Source: JAYPHU01 sp038127535 (GTDB lineage Bacteria > Pseudomonadota > Alphaproteobacteria > Rhodospirillales > UBA2165). From it: a DNA stretch of 64,000 nucleotides. The position numbers and the translations under genes were made by a program. Numbering within the stretch: position 1 is the stretch's first letter; the number at the start of each line of letters is the position of its first letter. The stretch is from assembly GCA_038127535.1 (NCBI GenBank), contig JAYPHU010000005.1, forward strand, positions 62,001 to 126,000. Direction: 5' to 3'. Positions 26,595 to 36,600 of this stretch are shown piece after piece. The notes beneath the pieces were generated by a model. The model was not told the origin of the DNA and did no database searches. It saw nothing but the letters and a program-made list of their open reading frames with translations.

Positions 26595-28280
26595 ATGCTG
26601 AGAACCCTTTCCATCCGCAATGTTGTTTTGATCGAACGTCTGGATTTGGAGTTCCGGAACGGGCTTGGCGTACTGACCGGGGAAACCGGCTCTGGGAAAT
26701 CCATTCTTCTCGACGCGCTGGGCCTGGCCACGGGTGCGCGCGCGGATACCGATCTGATCCGCCAGGGCAGTGATCAATGTGCGGTCACCGCCGAGTTTGA
26801 AGTTGATTTAGATAGAGGATTTTCGGCTGTTCTAGACGACGCGGGGATCGAAGACGCTGGCGGCGGGCTGATCCTGCGCCGCGTGGTAAATGCTGATGGC
26901 CGGTCCCGTGCCTTCGTTAACGATCAGGCGGTGAGCGTTTCCCTGTTGCGCCAGATCGGCGAGAAGCTCGTAGAGGTGCATGGACAGCACGAAACTCACG
27001 GGCTCCTTGATCCCTCCGCCCACGGCCGGTTTGTCGACGCTTTCGGCGGGCTGAGCGGGCAAATTGCGAAGGTGCGCGGCGCGTTTCAGGCGTGGCGGGC
27101 CGCCATTAAACGGCTCGAGGAGGTCGAGGCCGCTATGGCGGCGGCCAAGCGGGATGAGGAATTTCTGCGTCACGCCGTGGACGAGATGCGCCGCCTGCAG
27201 CCGGTTGAAGGCGAAGAGGAGCAGCTGGCCCAGCAGCGGACCATGATGATGAACGGCGAACAACTGGTACAGGCGCTTAAAGAAACGTTCGAAGCGCTGA
27301 ACCAGGGTGACGGGGCCGACGCCGCCATCCGCCGGGCCCTGCAGAAGGTTGAGCAAGTTGCGGACAAGGCCGGCGGGCGGTTGGACAATGCCGTCTCGGC
27401 CTTGGAGCGCAGTCTGATGGAGCTGGGCGAGGCCACGGGAAACCTGGAGCACGCTTCAGGCGAACTCAACTGGGACCGGTCGGAGCTGGAGAAGGTGGAG
27501 GAACGTCTGTTTGCGCTGCGCGCCCTGGCTCGTAAACACGACACCGATGTCGAGGGCTTGCCGGTGCTCATGACCGAGTTTGAAGCGCGCCTCGCCGATC
27601 TTGATGACGGGGATGGAAATATCGACGCCTTGCGGGCCGATGTCGCCAAAGCGCGATCGGCCTATGTGGACTTAGCGGATAAGCTTTCGGCGGCGCGGGC
27701 GAAGGCGGCCAAGGGCATTGACAAGTCCGTGGCGAGGGAACTGCCGCCGCTGAAACTGGAAGCGGCGAAGTTTGCCACTGTCGTGGCTGAATTGCCGGAA
27801 GAGGAATGGTCGGGGACGGGCAAGGACCGGGTAGTGTTCGAAGTGCAGACCAACCCAAATACCGCCCAGGGCCCGATCCATAAGATCGCCTCGGGCGGTG
27901 AGCTGGCGCGATTGACGCTCGCCTTGAAAGTCGTGTTGGCGGATGCGGATTCTGTGCCGACCATCATCTTTGACGAAGTGGATGCCGGCATCGGCGGTGC
28001 GGCAGCGGCGGCCGTCGGGGACCGGTTGTCGCGTTTAAGCGGCGGGCTGCAGGTTCTGGTGGTGACCCACTCTCCGCAAGTGGCGGCGCGGGGCGATTGT
28101 CATTGGCAGATCACCAAGACCGGCGACAAGGACGGCAATGTCACCAGTGTGGATGAACTGGCGGGCGGTGAGCGGACCGAAGAGATCGCTCGCATGCTCG
28201 CGGGCTCCAGCGTCACCGACGAAGCGCGCGCGGCCGCCGGCCAATTGTTGGATCAACGTCCGCGGGAGCTGGCGTCGTGA
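26595..28280 (+). CDS. recN: DNA repair protein RecN
   Basis: 561-aa SMC-like ATPase for double-strand-break repair. Walker A GETGSGKS lies near residues 29-36, with long helical coiled-coil arms in the middle, SGGELARLTLALK as the ABC signature and IIFDEVDAGIGG as Walker B/D-loop. Length is normal. The stop overlaps the GTG start of ligA. Confidence 0.95.
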   Translation: MLRTLSIRNVVLIERLDLEFRNGLGVLTGETGSGKSILLDALGLATGARADTDLIRQGSDQCAVTAEFEVDLDRGFSAVLDDAGIEDAGGGLILRRVVNADGRSRAFVNDQAVSVSLLRQIGEKLVEVHGQHETHGLLDPSAHGRFVDAFGGLSGQIAKVRGAFQAWRAAIKRLEEVEAAMAAAKRDEEFLRHAVDEMRRLQPVEGEEEQLAQQRTMMMNGEQLVQALKETFEALNQGDGADAAIRRALQKVEQVADKAGGRLDNAVSALERSLMELGEATGNLEHASGELNWDRSELEKVEERLFALRALARKHDTDVEGLPVLMTEFEARLADLDDGDGNIDALRADVAKARSAYVDLADKLSAARAKAAKGIDKSVARELPPLKLEAAKFATVVAELPEEEWSGTGKDRVVFEVQTNPNTAQGPIHKIASGGELARLTLALKVVLADADSVPTIIFDEVDAGIGGAAAAAVGDRLSRLSGGLQVLVVTHSPQVAARGDCHWQITKTGDKDGNVTSVDELAGGERTEEIARMLAGSSVTDEARAAAGQLLDQRPRELAS

Positions 28281-30370
28281 GCGACTTCCGGGATATCCCT
28301 GTCGACGATCTCTACGATCTGGAAGCCGTTGCCGAGCTGAAAGACCTGGCCAAGGAGATCGCCCGCCACGACAAGGCCTATCACCAAGAGGATGCGCCGG
28401 AAATCTCCGACGGCGAGTATGATGCATTGCGCCGCCGCAATGACGACATTGAGGCCAGGTTTCCCCATTTGGTGCGTAAAGACAGCCCGTCGGAGAAGGT
28501 CGGCGCGGCTGCAGCGCGGGGCTTTGCCAAGATCACTCATGCCAAGTCCATGCTTTCCCTTGGTAATGTGTTCTCGGACGAGGAACTGACCGATTTTGTC
28601 GCTGGCATCCGGCGGTTCCTCCGGGAATTGCAAGATGACGAGAGCATCAGCCTGGATATGGTGGCGGAGCCCAAGATCGACGGTTTGTCCATTTCTCTTC
28701 GTTATGAGAATGGGGAACTGGTCCATGCGGCAACCCGGGGCGACGGGGCCGTCGGCGAAGATGTCACCGAGAATGTGCGCACGTTCAAGGACCTACCGTT
28801 TACCCTCAAAGGGGAAACGCCGGATGTGATTGATGTGCGCGGCGAGGTTTATCTCACCAAGTCGGACTTCCAGGCGCTGAATGAGCGGCAGGAAGACAGT
28901 GGAGCCAAGGTGTTCGCCAATCCTCGCAACGCGGCGGCCGGTTCCCTTCGCCAGCTTGATGCCTCCATCACTGCCACCCGGCCGTTGAAGATGTTTGCCT
29001 ATGCCTGGGGGGAGTTCTCCGAGCCGGTGGCCGAGACCCAATGGGACTTTCTCGAGAGGCTCAAGGGCTGGGGATTTGATGTTAATCCGCTGACCCGGCT
29101 CTGCGGCAGCGTTCAGGATCTGCTGGATGTCTATACTGATATCGGGAAACAGCGCGCCGGGCTCGACTATGACATCGACGGCATGGTCTACAAGGTCAAC
29201 CGGTTTGATTGGCAGGAGCGGCTTGGCTTCGTCAGCCGGGCACCGCGCTGGGCCATCGCCCATAAATTCCCGGCGGAAAAGGCGCAAACGGTTCTCAACC
29301 ATATCGATATTCAGGTGGGCCGAACCGGCACCCTGACGCCTGTCGCCAAGCTGGAACCGGTGACAGTGGGCGGCGTGGTGGTGTCCAACGCGACGCTGCA
29401 CAATCAGGATGAAATCTCCCGCAAGGATGTGCGCATCGGTGACACGGTGGTGATCCAGCGGGCCGGCGATGTTATTCCGCAAGTGGTCGAAGTCGTTCTC
29501 GACAAGCGGCCCAAGACGTCGGAGCCGTTCACCATGCCCAGTACCTGCCCGGTCTGCAGCAGCGACGCTGTCCGGGTCGAGGGAGAGGCGGCTATCCGCT
29601 GTACCGGCGGGCTGATTTGCTCGGCTCAGGCGGTCGAACGTCTCAAGCATTTCGTATCCCGGGGCGCGTTCGATATCGAAGGGTTCGGCGAAAAGCATAT
29701 CGTTGCCTTCCGTGAAGACGGCTTGATCTCGACCCCGGTGGACATATTTAGACTGAGGAATAGGCTAGAAGATATCCAAAGCCGGGAAGGCTGGGGCGAG
29801 AAGTCCGCACAGAACCTGATCGCCGCGATCGAAGAGCGGCGTACTATTCCTTTGGCGCGGTTAATCTATGCCCTCGGTATCCGGCAGGTCGGCGAGGCGA
29901 CGGGCCGGCTGCTGGCGAAGCAGTACGGTACGTTCGAGGCCTGGCGCGCTTCGATGATTGCCGCCGGCGATCCTGAGTCCATCGCCTATACCGAGCTTAC
30001 CGATATTGACGGCATCGGCCCGTCCATGGCGGATGACATCGTCGCCTTCTTCGCCGAGGCCCATAACGAAGAGGTGCTGGACGCTTTGGCGGCGGAACTG
30101 ACCATTGAGGCCTTTGAGGCGCCGGACGAAAGCAGCTCTCCTGCGGCCGGCAAGACAGTGGTGTTTACCGGCTCGCTGGCCACCGTCTCACGGTCCGAGG
30201 CAAAGGCGCGGGCGGAATCTCTCGGCGCGAAAGTGGCCGGTTCGGTCTCCAAGAAGACGGATTTCGTAGTGGTCGGGGCCGACGCCGGTTCCAAGGCTAA
30301 GAAAGCCGCCGATTTGGGGGTCGCTATGCTGTCTGAAGAGGAGTGGCTGGCGATGATCGGTGAGACTTAG
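28277..30370 (+). CDS. ligA: NAD-dependent DNA ligase LigA
   Basis: 697-aa NAD+-dependent ligase sealing nicks in replication and repair. The adenylated lysine is in AEPKIDGLS, preceded by the N-terminal YHQEDAPEISDGEYDALR domain. An OB fold, a four-Cys zinc finger (CPVCSS and later C...CSAQ), helix-hairpin-helix motifs and a C-terminal BRCT domain (GKTVVFTGSLATVSRSEAK) follow in the standard order. GTG start at 28277 overlaps the recN stop. Confidence 0.96.
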   Translation: MSDFRDIPVDDLYDLEAVAELKDLAKEIARHDKAYHQEDAPEISDGEYDALRRRNDDIEARFPHLVRKDSPSEKVGAAAARGFAKITHAKSMLSLGNVFSDEELTDFVAGIRRFLRELQDDESISLDMVAEPKIDGLSISLRYENGELVHAATRGDGAVGEDVTENVRTFKDLPFTLKGETPDVIDVRGEVYLTKSDFQALNERQEDSGAKVFANPRNAAAGSLRQLDASITATRPLKMFAYAWGEFSEPVAETQWDFLERLKGWGFDVNPLTRLCGSVQDLLDVYTDIGKQRAGLDYDIDGMVYKVNRFDWQERLGFVSRAPRWAIAHKFPAEKAQTVLNHIDIQVGRTGTLTPVAKLEPVTVGGVVVSNATLHNQDEISRKDVRIGDTVVIQRAGDVIPQVVEVVLDKRPKTSEPFTMPSTCPVCSSDAVRVEGEAAIRCTGGLICSAQAVERLKHFVSRGAFDIEGFGEKHIVAFREDGLISTPVDIFRLRNRLEDIQSREGWGEKSAQNLIAAIEERRTIPLARLIYALGIRQVGEATGRLLAKQYGTFEAWRASMIAAGDPESIAYTELTDIDGIGPSMADDIVAFFAEAHNEEVLDALAAELTIEAFEAPDESSSPAAGKTVVFTGSLATVSRSEAKARAESLGAKVAGSVSKKTDFVVVGADAGSKAKKAADLGVAMLSEEEWLAMIGET

Positions 30371-30402
30371 CCCCGGACCTGCTGTCACGTGCACTTCAGG
30401 GT

Positions 30403-30747
30403 TTGTTAAGCCGCCCCTGCTTCCTGTTCATCTTTGTTGGTGCGCCCTGCATCGCCTGGACCAACACCCGATCCCGGCTGAAAGGCGCGCTCACCGGCAT
30501 CACCGAATCCGTCGTGGGGGTGATCTTCAATCTGGCGCTGAGGTTCGCCCTGAACGTGTTCTTCACGCAGATGAACAAACAGGAAAAGGGGATTTTGGTG
30601 CTGTGGACGCCGGTTCTGGAAACTCTGGACTGGCGGGTCGGCGTGCTGGCGGCGCTCAGTGCCTACCTGATGCTGTTCCGCCACTGGGACATCATCAAAG
30701 TTCTCGGCGTGGCGGCCATCCTGGCGGTGATTCTGACGCGGTCTTAG
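30403..30747 (+). pseudogene. C-terminal remnant of a chromate transporter (ChrA family)
   Basis: An open frame of about 114 codons whose product matches the end of ChrA: PCFLFIFVGAP, a central ESVVGVIFNLALRFALNVFF helix and a WRVGVLAALSAYLML...VILTRS tail. Full ChrA proteins have about 400 residues and two homologous halves; everything upstream of the last quarter is missing, because ligA ends at 30370. The only starts are TTG or other weak codons, and the frame runs open back into the ligA end (30364). Best read as a degraded fragment left by deletion, ending just before the convergent atpF stop. Some expression from readthrough of ligA cannot be excluded. Confidence 0.6.
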
Positions 30748-30754
30748 GGCACCC

Positions 30755-31443
30755 CTAATTCAATTTTTCGGGCAGGCCCTTGATGGCGTCGTCGATCATG
30801 GACGAGGCCTTGTCGCCGGTCACGTTGTCTTGGATCACCTGGCGGGCCGCAACCAGAGCGATCTCCGCGGTCAGGGAGCGTACCTCGGCGGCCGCATCGG
30901 ATTCGGCTTGAGCGATCCGGTCCATGGCCATTTTCTNNNNNNNNNNNNNNNNNNNNNNNNNNNNNNNNNNNNNNNNNNNNNNNNNNNNNNNNNNNNNNNN
31001 NNNNNNNNNNNNNNNNNNNNNNNNNNNNNNNNNNNNACCTCGGCGGCCGCATCGGATTCGGCTTGAGCGATCCGGTCCATGGCCATTTTCTTCCGGCGCT
31101 GCAGGGAGGCTTCCAGATCCTTCGTCATCCGGGTCTTCATTGATTGGGCTTCTTCGCGGGCCTGGTTGATAATGTCGCCGGCTTCTTTATCCGCATCAGC
31201 CAGCTTACGCTTATATTCGGCCAGCATTTCCTGCGCTTCTTCGCGGAGCTTCGTGGCCTCTTCGATTTTCTCACGGATTTCCTCGATCTTGGCGTCCAGG
31301 GCAGAGGCAATGAATTTCCAAGCCGGCTTGGCGACCAGCACAACGAAAATTACGAACGAGATGGCGACCCAAAACGTGGGATCACTGAGAAGGGCGCTGC
31401 TCTGCGCCGCGTCGACGCTTTGCGCATAGGCGGTGGAAATCAT
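30755..31443 (-). CDS. atpF: ATP synthase F0 subunit b (interrupted by an assembly gap)
   Basis: Membrane-anchored stator subunit. The N-terminus MISTAYAQSVDAAQ, a membrane helix (about 27-45) and a long charged helix (IEEIREKIEEATKLREEAQ) are typical. The frame is broken by 100 N (30937-31036) flanked by identical 55-base copies. Removing the N run plus one copy (155 bases) leaves 534 bases, in frame, giving 177 aa and ending in AIKGLPEKLN before the TAG at 30755-30757. So the gene is very likely intact in the organism. Last gene of the F0 operon, convergent with the chrA remnant. Confidence 0.88.
30882..30936. repeat. 55-base contig-end duplicate, left copy
   Basis: This 55-base stretch directly before the N run is identical to 31037-31091 directly after it. 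It lies inside atpF and is best explained as the unmerged overlap of two contigs rather than a biological repeat. Confidence 0.9.
30937..31036. other. Assembly gap, 100 N
   Basis: Exactly 100 N, a conventional placeholder for a gap of unknown size. The flanking 55-base identity indicates that the true gap is absent and the contigs overlap. Confidence 0.98.
31037..31091. repeat. 55-base contig-end duplicate, right copy
   Basis: Identical to 30882-30936. Collapsing the two copies restores one continuous atpF reading frame. Confidence 0.9.
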
Positions 31444-31453
31444 GGCCCGGTCC

Positions 31454-31942
31454 TCACTTGTCCTTCATCGCCGTGTCAACGGCGGCGCCGAAGGCATCAG
31501 CCGACGCGGTGGCGCCGATCAGCCGTTCGGTAATCGCGGACGCCGTATCGGCGGCCACATCGCGGATGCCGGCGATGGCGTCGTCCTTGGCCTTGGCGAT
31601 CCGCTCTTCGGCGTCTTTGACGTCGTTTGCGAGGCGCTGGCCCAGTTCCTCCTGACGCGTCGCCGCATCGGCGGTCGCTTCGCCGTGGGCCTGCTGGATC
31701 GCGTGGCGGGCCTGTTCACGGGCGTCGGCCAGGGTTTTCTCATAGGCCTCCAGCTCCGCCTCCGCCTCGTTGCGTAGATTTTGCGCAGCGTCCAGATTAT
31801 CATCAATCCTGGCCTGCCGTTCTTCGAGCACGCTGCTGATCCGTGGCAGCGCGACACGCGCCATCAGCAGCCAAAGCGCGATAAACGTGATGACCAGCCA
31901 GATTATCTGCGGCGGAAAGCCGGTAAGGTCTAATTGAGGCAT
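31454..31942 (-). CDS. atpG: ATP synthase F0 subunit b'
   Basis: 162-aa second stator subunit found in alphaproteobacteria and photosynthetic lineages. N-terminal MPQLDLTGFPPQIIWLVITF starts the membrane helix; it continues with VLEERQARIDDNLDAA and a long charged helix. It pairs with the b subunit encoded 10 bases downstream. A UUCG-loop hairpin lies between it and atpE. The b' gene is variously named atpG, atpF' or atpX. Confidence 0.9.
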   Translation of the reverse strand: MPQLDLTGFPPQIIWLVITFIALWLLMARVALPRISSVLEERQARIDDNLDAAQNLRNEAEAELEAYEKTLADAREQARHAIQQAHGEATADAATRQEELGQRLANDVKDAEERIAKAKDDAIAGIRDVAADTASAITERLIGATASADAFGAAVDTAMKDK

Positions 31943-31971
31943 CTGTCAGCCGATCCCGAGCCCGGGGTTAC

Positions 31972-31989
31972 GGGCCGGCGAACCGGCCC
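31972..31989 (-). other. Intercistronic UUCG hairpin downstream of atpE
   Basis: In the transcript (minus strand) a 7-bp stem GGGCCGG / CCGGCCC closes a UUCG tetraloop, 8 bases after the atpE stop. No U-run follows. A stable hairpin here could protect the upstream atpE mRNA or attenuate downstream genes, matching the need for many more c subunits than b or b'. Confidence 0.6.
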
Positions 31990-31997
31990 AAACCCTG

Positions 31998-32222
31998 TTA
32001 GCCGAACAAGATCAGAAGCGCGATCGCCAGGGCGAAAATCGCCAAGGCTTCCACCAGGGCGAAGGACACCCAGGCGGTGGTGGTAACCGAACCGGCGGCA
32101 GCCGGGTTGCGGCCGACAGCGTTGATCAGGGCGGCCCAGATCAGGCCGATACCCACGCCCGGTCCGATAAAGCCCAGGGTGGCGAGACCGGCGCCAATCA
32201 GTTTTGCAGCTTCTACGTCCAT
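31998..32222 (-). CDS. atpE: ATP synthase F0 subunit c
   Basis: 74-aa proteolipid of the rotor ring with two membrane helices. The first contains GAGLATLGFIGPGVGIG, the polar loop is GRNPAA (about 38-43), and the proton-carrying Glu58 is in FALVEALAIF. No Na+-binding signature (such as a glutamine in helix 1) was noticed, so H+ coupling is likely. An AAGGAAAGGA stretch precedes the start. A stable hairpin follows the stop. Confidence 0.95.
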   Translation of the reverse strand: MDVEAAKLIGAGLATLGFIGPGVGIGLIWAALINAVGRNPAAAGSVTTTAWVSFALVEALAIFALAIALLILFG

Positions 32223-32271
32223 TTTCTAAGTCCTTTCCTTAATTCGGATAGTAAATGTTCAAATTGATGAA

Positions 32272-33015
32272 TTAGTGTAGGTGCACCGCATCATTTATGT
32301 AAATGCAGGTCAGGATCGTAAAGATATAGGCCTGCAGGAAGGCAATCAGGAACTCCAGCCCGGTGATGGCCACGAGCCCGGCAATAGGCACGATGCCGAA
32401 CACCGCGCTGATGGCGCCCAGCGGAAACACAAAACCGCCAACCACTTTCAAAAGCGTATGGCCGGCCATCATATTGGCGAACAGCCGGATCGACAGGCTG
32501 AACGGCCGGGTGAAATAAGATATCACCTCGATCACGATCAGCAACGGCGACAGGAAGATCGGCACGCCCTTTGGCAGGAAGAACGAAAAAAAGTGCATCC
32601 CGTGCTTAATAAAGGCGATCACGGTCACCATCACGAAAATCACCAGCGCCATGGTTAGCGTGACGGCAATGTGGCTGGTAAAGGTAAAGCTGTAGGGCAG
32701 CATGCCGAGGAAATTGCCGAACAGGACAAAGACGAAAATCGAGAAAACAAAGGGGAAGTAGGCCTTGCCTTCTTTGCCGATATTGTCGCTGACCATGTTG
32801 GCGATGAATTGGTAACAGAGCTCCGCAATAAGCTGCCATCGGCCGGGAATGGTGTTACGCGGGCGGACGGCGAAGACCATCAGCGCCGTGGCGCAGATCA
32901 CGGCCAGTACCATGAACAGGGAGGAATTGGTGAACGACGCGTCCACACCACCGATCTGAATCGGCACCAGCGCTTTGATCTCAAACTGTTCCAGCGGGTT
33001 GTGGGCTTCAGCCAA
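32272..33015 (-). CDS. atpB: ATP synthase F0 subunit a
   Basis: 247-aa membrane stator subunit forming the proton half-channels. The essential arginine is in LSIRLFANMMAGHTLLKV, and the C-terminus has AYIFTILTCIYINDAVHLH. Earlier, GNFLGMLPYSFTFTSHI is another family hallmark. It lies between atpI and atpE as in other alphaproteobacterial F0 operons. Confidence 0.95.
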   Translation of the reverse strand: MAEAHNPLEQFEIKALVPIQIGGVDASFTNSSLFMVLAVICATALMVFAVRPRNTIPGRWQLIAELCYQFIANMVSDNIGKEGKAYFPFVFSIFVFVLFGNFLGMLPYSFTFTSHIAVTLTMALVIFVMVTVIAFIKHGMHFFSFFLPKGVPIFLSPLLIVIEVISYFTRPFSLSIRLFANMMAGHTLLKVVGGFVFPLGAISAVFGIVPIAGLVAITGLEFLIAFLQAYIFTILTCIYINDAVHLH

Positions 33016-33038
33016 TCTTCCAGTCCTTCGCTTAGCTC

Positions 33039-33422
33039 TTACTTATTGTCTTCGTCTTTGTCGTCTTCAATCTGTGCGGGGGAAGCCTGATCGTGTTTAA
33101 ACCCGGCGGCATACCCCTGTTTGTTTGTCATCCGAAAAATGTTCCATAGGCCGGCCACATTTCCCAACAACAAGAATACCATCAGCAACCAAGGTCCGGT
33201 GCCCAGCCAGTTATCCAGCAGATAACCGATCCCGCCGCCGACCGCCACGGCCACCACCAACTCGGTGCCGATGCGAAAGGCGATGGCTTTGCCGCTCTCG
33301 TCGTCCGCCGACCGCGTGCGATGTTTCGGATCACCACTTTCGCCGCGGGCGCGCCGCAGACGTTCATCGAAGTCCTGCGTGGACAGTGGTTTTTCTTCCT
33401 CGGTCATCGCTGAAGCGCCCAT
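33039..33422 (-). CDS. atpI: ATP synthase assembly protein AtpI
   Basis: 127-aa protein with a charged N-terminus, two membrane helices (about 50-70 and 78-95; GGGIGYLLDNWLGTGPWLL between them) and an acidic C-terminal tail (IEDDKDEDNK). This AtpI/Atp-Z layout and the first position in the F0 operon support the name. AtpI helps c-ring assembly. The ATG at 33422 lacks a clear Shine-Dalgarno; an ATG five codons later (33407) is possible. Confidence 0.85.
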   Translation of the reverse strand: MGASAMTEEEKPLSTQDFDERLRRARGESGDPKHRTRSADDESGKAIAFRIGTELVVAVAVGGGIGYLLDNWLGTGPWLLMVFLLLGNVAGLWNIFRMTNKQGYAAGFKHDQASPAQIEDDKDEDNK

Positions 33423-33516
33423 TCAAAAAATCTGGTTATAGAACCGGCATGAACGCTAATGGGCTGTCGGCAGAAAACTCCTTCCGGACGAAGTCGCGCC
33501 AATGGATTCGCGACGG

Positions 33517-33545
33517 AACATATAGGCCGCCCCCAAGAGTGTCAA
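33517..33545 (-). promoter_or_regulatory. Sigma-70-type promoter of the F0 operon
   Basis: On the minus strand TTGACA (33545-33540) is followed after exactly 17 bases by TATGTT (33522-33517). The consensus -35, ideal spacing and position about 95 bases before atpI make it the clearest promoter in the window. An AT-rich block upstream (around 33550-33595) may serve as an UP-like element. An AAGGAG stretch in the leader is not followed by a start codon. Confidence 0.75.
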
Positions 33546-33602
33546 GGAACAATAAAATGTTGATAAGTTATTGAAATATATAATTAAATATTGCCGGATC
33601 GC

Positions 33603-36600
33603 CTAGGCGATATCGCGCAGTTCCAGGGCTTGTCCCAGGTCCACGGAGACCAGTTGGGATACCCCTTGTTCACCCATGGTGACGCCGAAAAGCCGATCCA
33701 CGCGGGACATGGTCATCCGGTGGTGGGTGATGACGACGAAACGGGTCGATAGGGAGTGGGCGATCTCGCTGACCATGGTGCAGAATCGGTCCACGTTGGC
33801 GTCATCCAACGGCGCGTCCACCTCGTCCAGGACACAGATCGGCGCCGGGTTGGTGAGGAACACGCCGAACAATAGCGCCAGGGCGGTCAGGGCCTGCTCA
33901 CCGCCGGACAGCAGCGAGAGAACCTGCAGCCGCTTACCGGGCGGGCTAGCCATGATCTCGATACCGGCTTCCAGCGGATCATCCGATTCGGTCAGGGTCA
34001 GGTGCGCCCGGCCGCCGCCGAACAGGCGAACGAACAATTCCTGGAAGTGTTTGTCGACCTGTTCGAAAGAGTCCAGCAGGCGCTGCCGGCCTTCCCGGTT
34101 GATCTGATTGATGCCGCGCCGCAGCTTGTCGATAGCGGCCAGCAGTTCATCCCGTTCCGTGGTAAGCGCCTCGATCTGTTCCGAAAGTTCCTGGGATTCG
34201 GCCTCGGCGCGCAGGTTTACCGGGCCCATATTCTCCCGCTCCCGCAAAAGCCGTTCGACCCGCTTCTCCGCCGCTTCCAGTTCCGGCAGATCGGCGTCTT
34301 CGGGCAGACCCGACAGTTCCCGGAGCGCATCCGGGCGACAGCTCAGACGGTCCTGCATGCGCTCTGTTAGGGCTTCGGAACCCTGCTTGGCTTGCTCGAC
34401 CGCGGACTCGGCGCGGACCCGTTGTTCCCGCATGGAGGACAAGTGGGCCTCGGCTTCCCGGGAAATCTTGTCGGCTTCCGCCAGTTTGGTTTCTTGCTCC
34501 GCCAGACTGTCGGCGGCGTCTTTGCGCTTTTGCTCGGCGCCATCGACCCGGTCCATCAGTTCCTGACGGCGAGTCTTGATCTCGTCCGGCTGGGAATTCA
34601 GCCGTTCCCGCTCTTCTTCCAAAGACGCTTTGCGTTCCTGCAACTGTTCGCCGCGTTCCGCCGCGCCGGTCTTGCGTTCCGTCCACGAGGATAGTTCCTG
34701 GGAAATCGTCTCCAACCGGCGTTGGCGCGCCTCGGCCTGATTGCGGAGTATGTCATATGCGCTCTGCGCCTCGATAAAGTGTCCGCGTTTCTCTTCCGCC
34801 GCCGCTTTCAGGGTTTCCGCTTCTCTGCGGCTCTCCTCGGCGTTTCGGAGCCCGGCCTGTTCCTCTTGTGCAGTGGTCAGCGCCGCTTTCGATTCTTCCA
34901 GCTCCTTGGCGATGCGGACCGCGTTCTCTTTCTGCGCCGAAAGCTTGGTATCGGTCTCTGCCGTCTTCTGACGCAGATCGCCATGGCGGGCTTGCGCGGC
35001 GGCGTGGGCGGCTTCGGCGGCGCGGACAGCGTCCCGCGTCCGATTTTCCTGGCGGCCGGCTTCTTCCACAGCCTCTTTGGCGGCGCGCGCCTTGGCTTCC
35101 GCTTCATTGGCTTGGCGGCGCGCCCCGGTCAACGCCTGGCGAATTTCCTTCAAGCGGTTGCGCTGTTCCAGCCGGACGGCCTGCGCGCCCGGAGAGTCAG
35201 AGGCGGCGGTGTAGCCGTCCCAGCGCCAGAACGCACCGTCCTTGGTAACCAGCCGCTGGCCTTGTCGCAATTGGGGCAAGAGCCGCCAGCCGGTTTCCGC
35301 ATCTTCGACCACGCCGACTTGCGACAGACGGCGCTTTATGGCGGGGGAGCCGGTGACGAAATTCGAGAGCGGCGTCGCGCCCAAGGGCAGGGACGCCTGG
35401 TTGCCCAGCGCCGGCAGGCTGCGCCAATGGACGGGCGCGGCCTCGTCGGTGGCGGCGGACAAGTCATCGCCGAGGGCCGTGCCGAGCGCCGTTTCATAGC
35501 CGACCTCGACCTGAAGGGCATCCACCAGCGGCGGCCAGAGATCGGGATCGCCGTTTTCCAAGAGCTTGGCGAGCGCGCTTTCCTCGGCCTCCAGCTTGGT
35601 CGCTTCCCGGCTGGCTTGCTGGGCCGCATCCTGCGCTTCGGACTGCGCCTTACCGGCGGCAATGCGCGCCTGGACCGCCGCTTCGCCTTCCGTGCGGGCG
35701 GCTTCCAAAGTCTCGCCGGCGGCGGACAAAGCGCTCTCTGCCTCCCGCATGGCCTGGATATCTTCGGCATTGGCTTCCAGGGTGGTGATTTGTTCGCCGA
35801 GGGCGCTTTGTTGTTCGCTGAGCCCTCGGACTCTAGCGGTCAGTTCCTCGCAGCGCCGGGTCAGATCGGCGCGCCGGGCTTCCGTATTGGCAAGGCTTTC
35901 CGTGGCGGCGGAGGATTTGGCTTCCGCGTCCTGATATTCGCCCCGCACACTTTCCAGTTTTTCACCGGCCTCCTTGAGCGGGGTCTCTAAATCCTCGCCG
36001 CTGCCGGTGATTTCTTCTTTCTCCCCTTCGAGGCGGGTCAGCGCCGCATTGGCGTCGGCAGCTAAGGTGGTTTCCCGTTCGATGTCCCGGGTGATTTGTT
36101 CCAGTTGCTCCTGGGCCTGTTGCTTGGCGGATTCGAGTCGGCCTTCCTCTTCTTCCAGGTTTTCTCGGGCGAGGCTTAAGCGTTGCAGACCGGCCGCCGC
36201 CTCGGCTTCGGCGTTGCGCAACTGCGGCAGGGTCTCGGCGATCCGGGCCCGCTCCGCAGCCGCCGAGGACGCCGCGCCGGTTAGCTCGCCGACCACGCGT
36301 TCGGATTCGTTCAGTTTCTGCCGCGCGGCCTCGAGTTCTTCCGCCGCCGCCTTCCAGCGGATCAGGAAGAACGTGGCTTCGGCCTTGCGGATATGGTCGT
36401 TCAGATTGCGGTAGCGGGTCGCCTGGCGCACCTGCTTGCGGAGGCTCTGCATCTGCGCCTCCAGGGTGACCATGACATCGTCCAGCCGCTCCAGGTTGGT
36501 CTCGGCACCGCGTAGCCGCAACTCGGCTTCGTGGCGGCGGGAATGCAGCCCGGTGATACCGGCCGCTTCTTCCAAAAGCTTCCGCCGGTCGGTCGGCTTG

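Noticed and set aside
30882..31091. Direct repeat inside atpF as a biological duplication
   Set aside because: Exact identity up to the edge of a 100-N placeholder and restoration of the frame on collapse point to an assembly join.
34722..35990. 422-codon open frame antisense to smc
   Set aside because: Low-complexity Gly/Arg/Phe-rich shadow of the SMC coiled coil.
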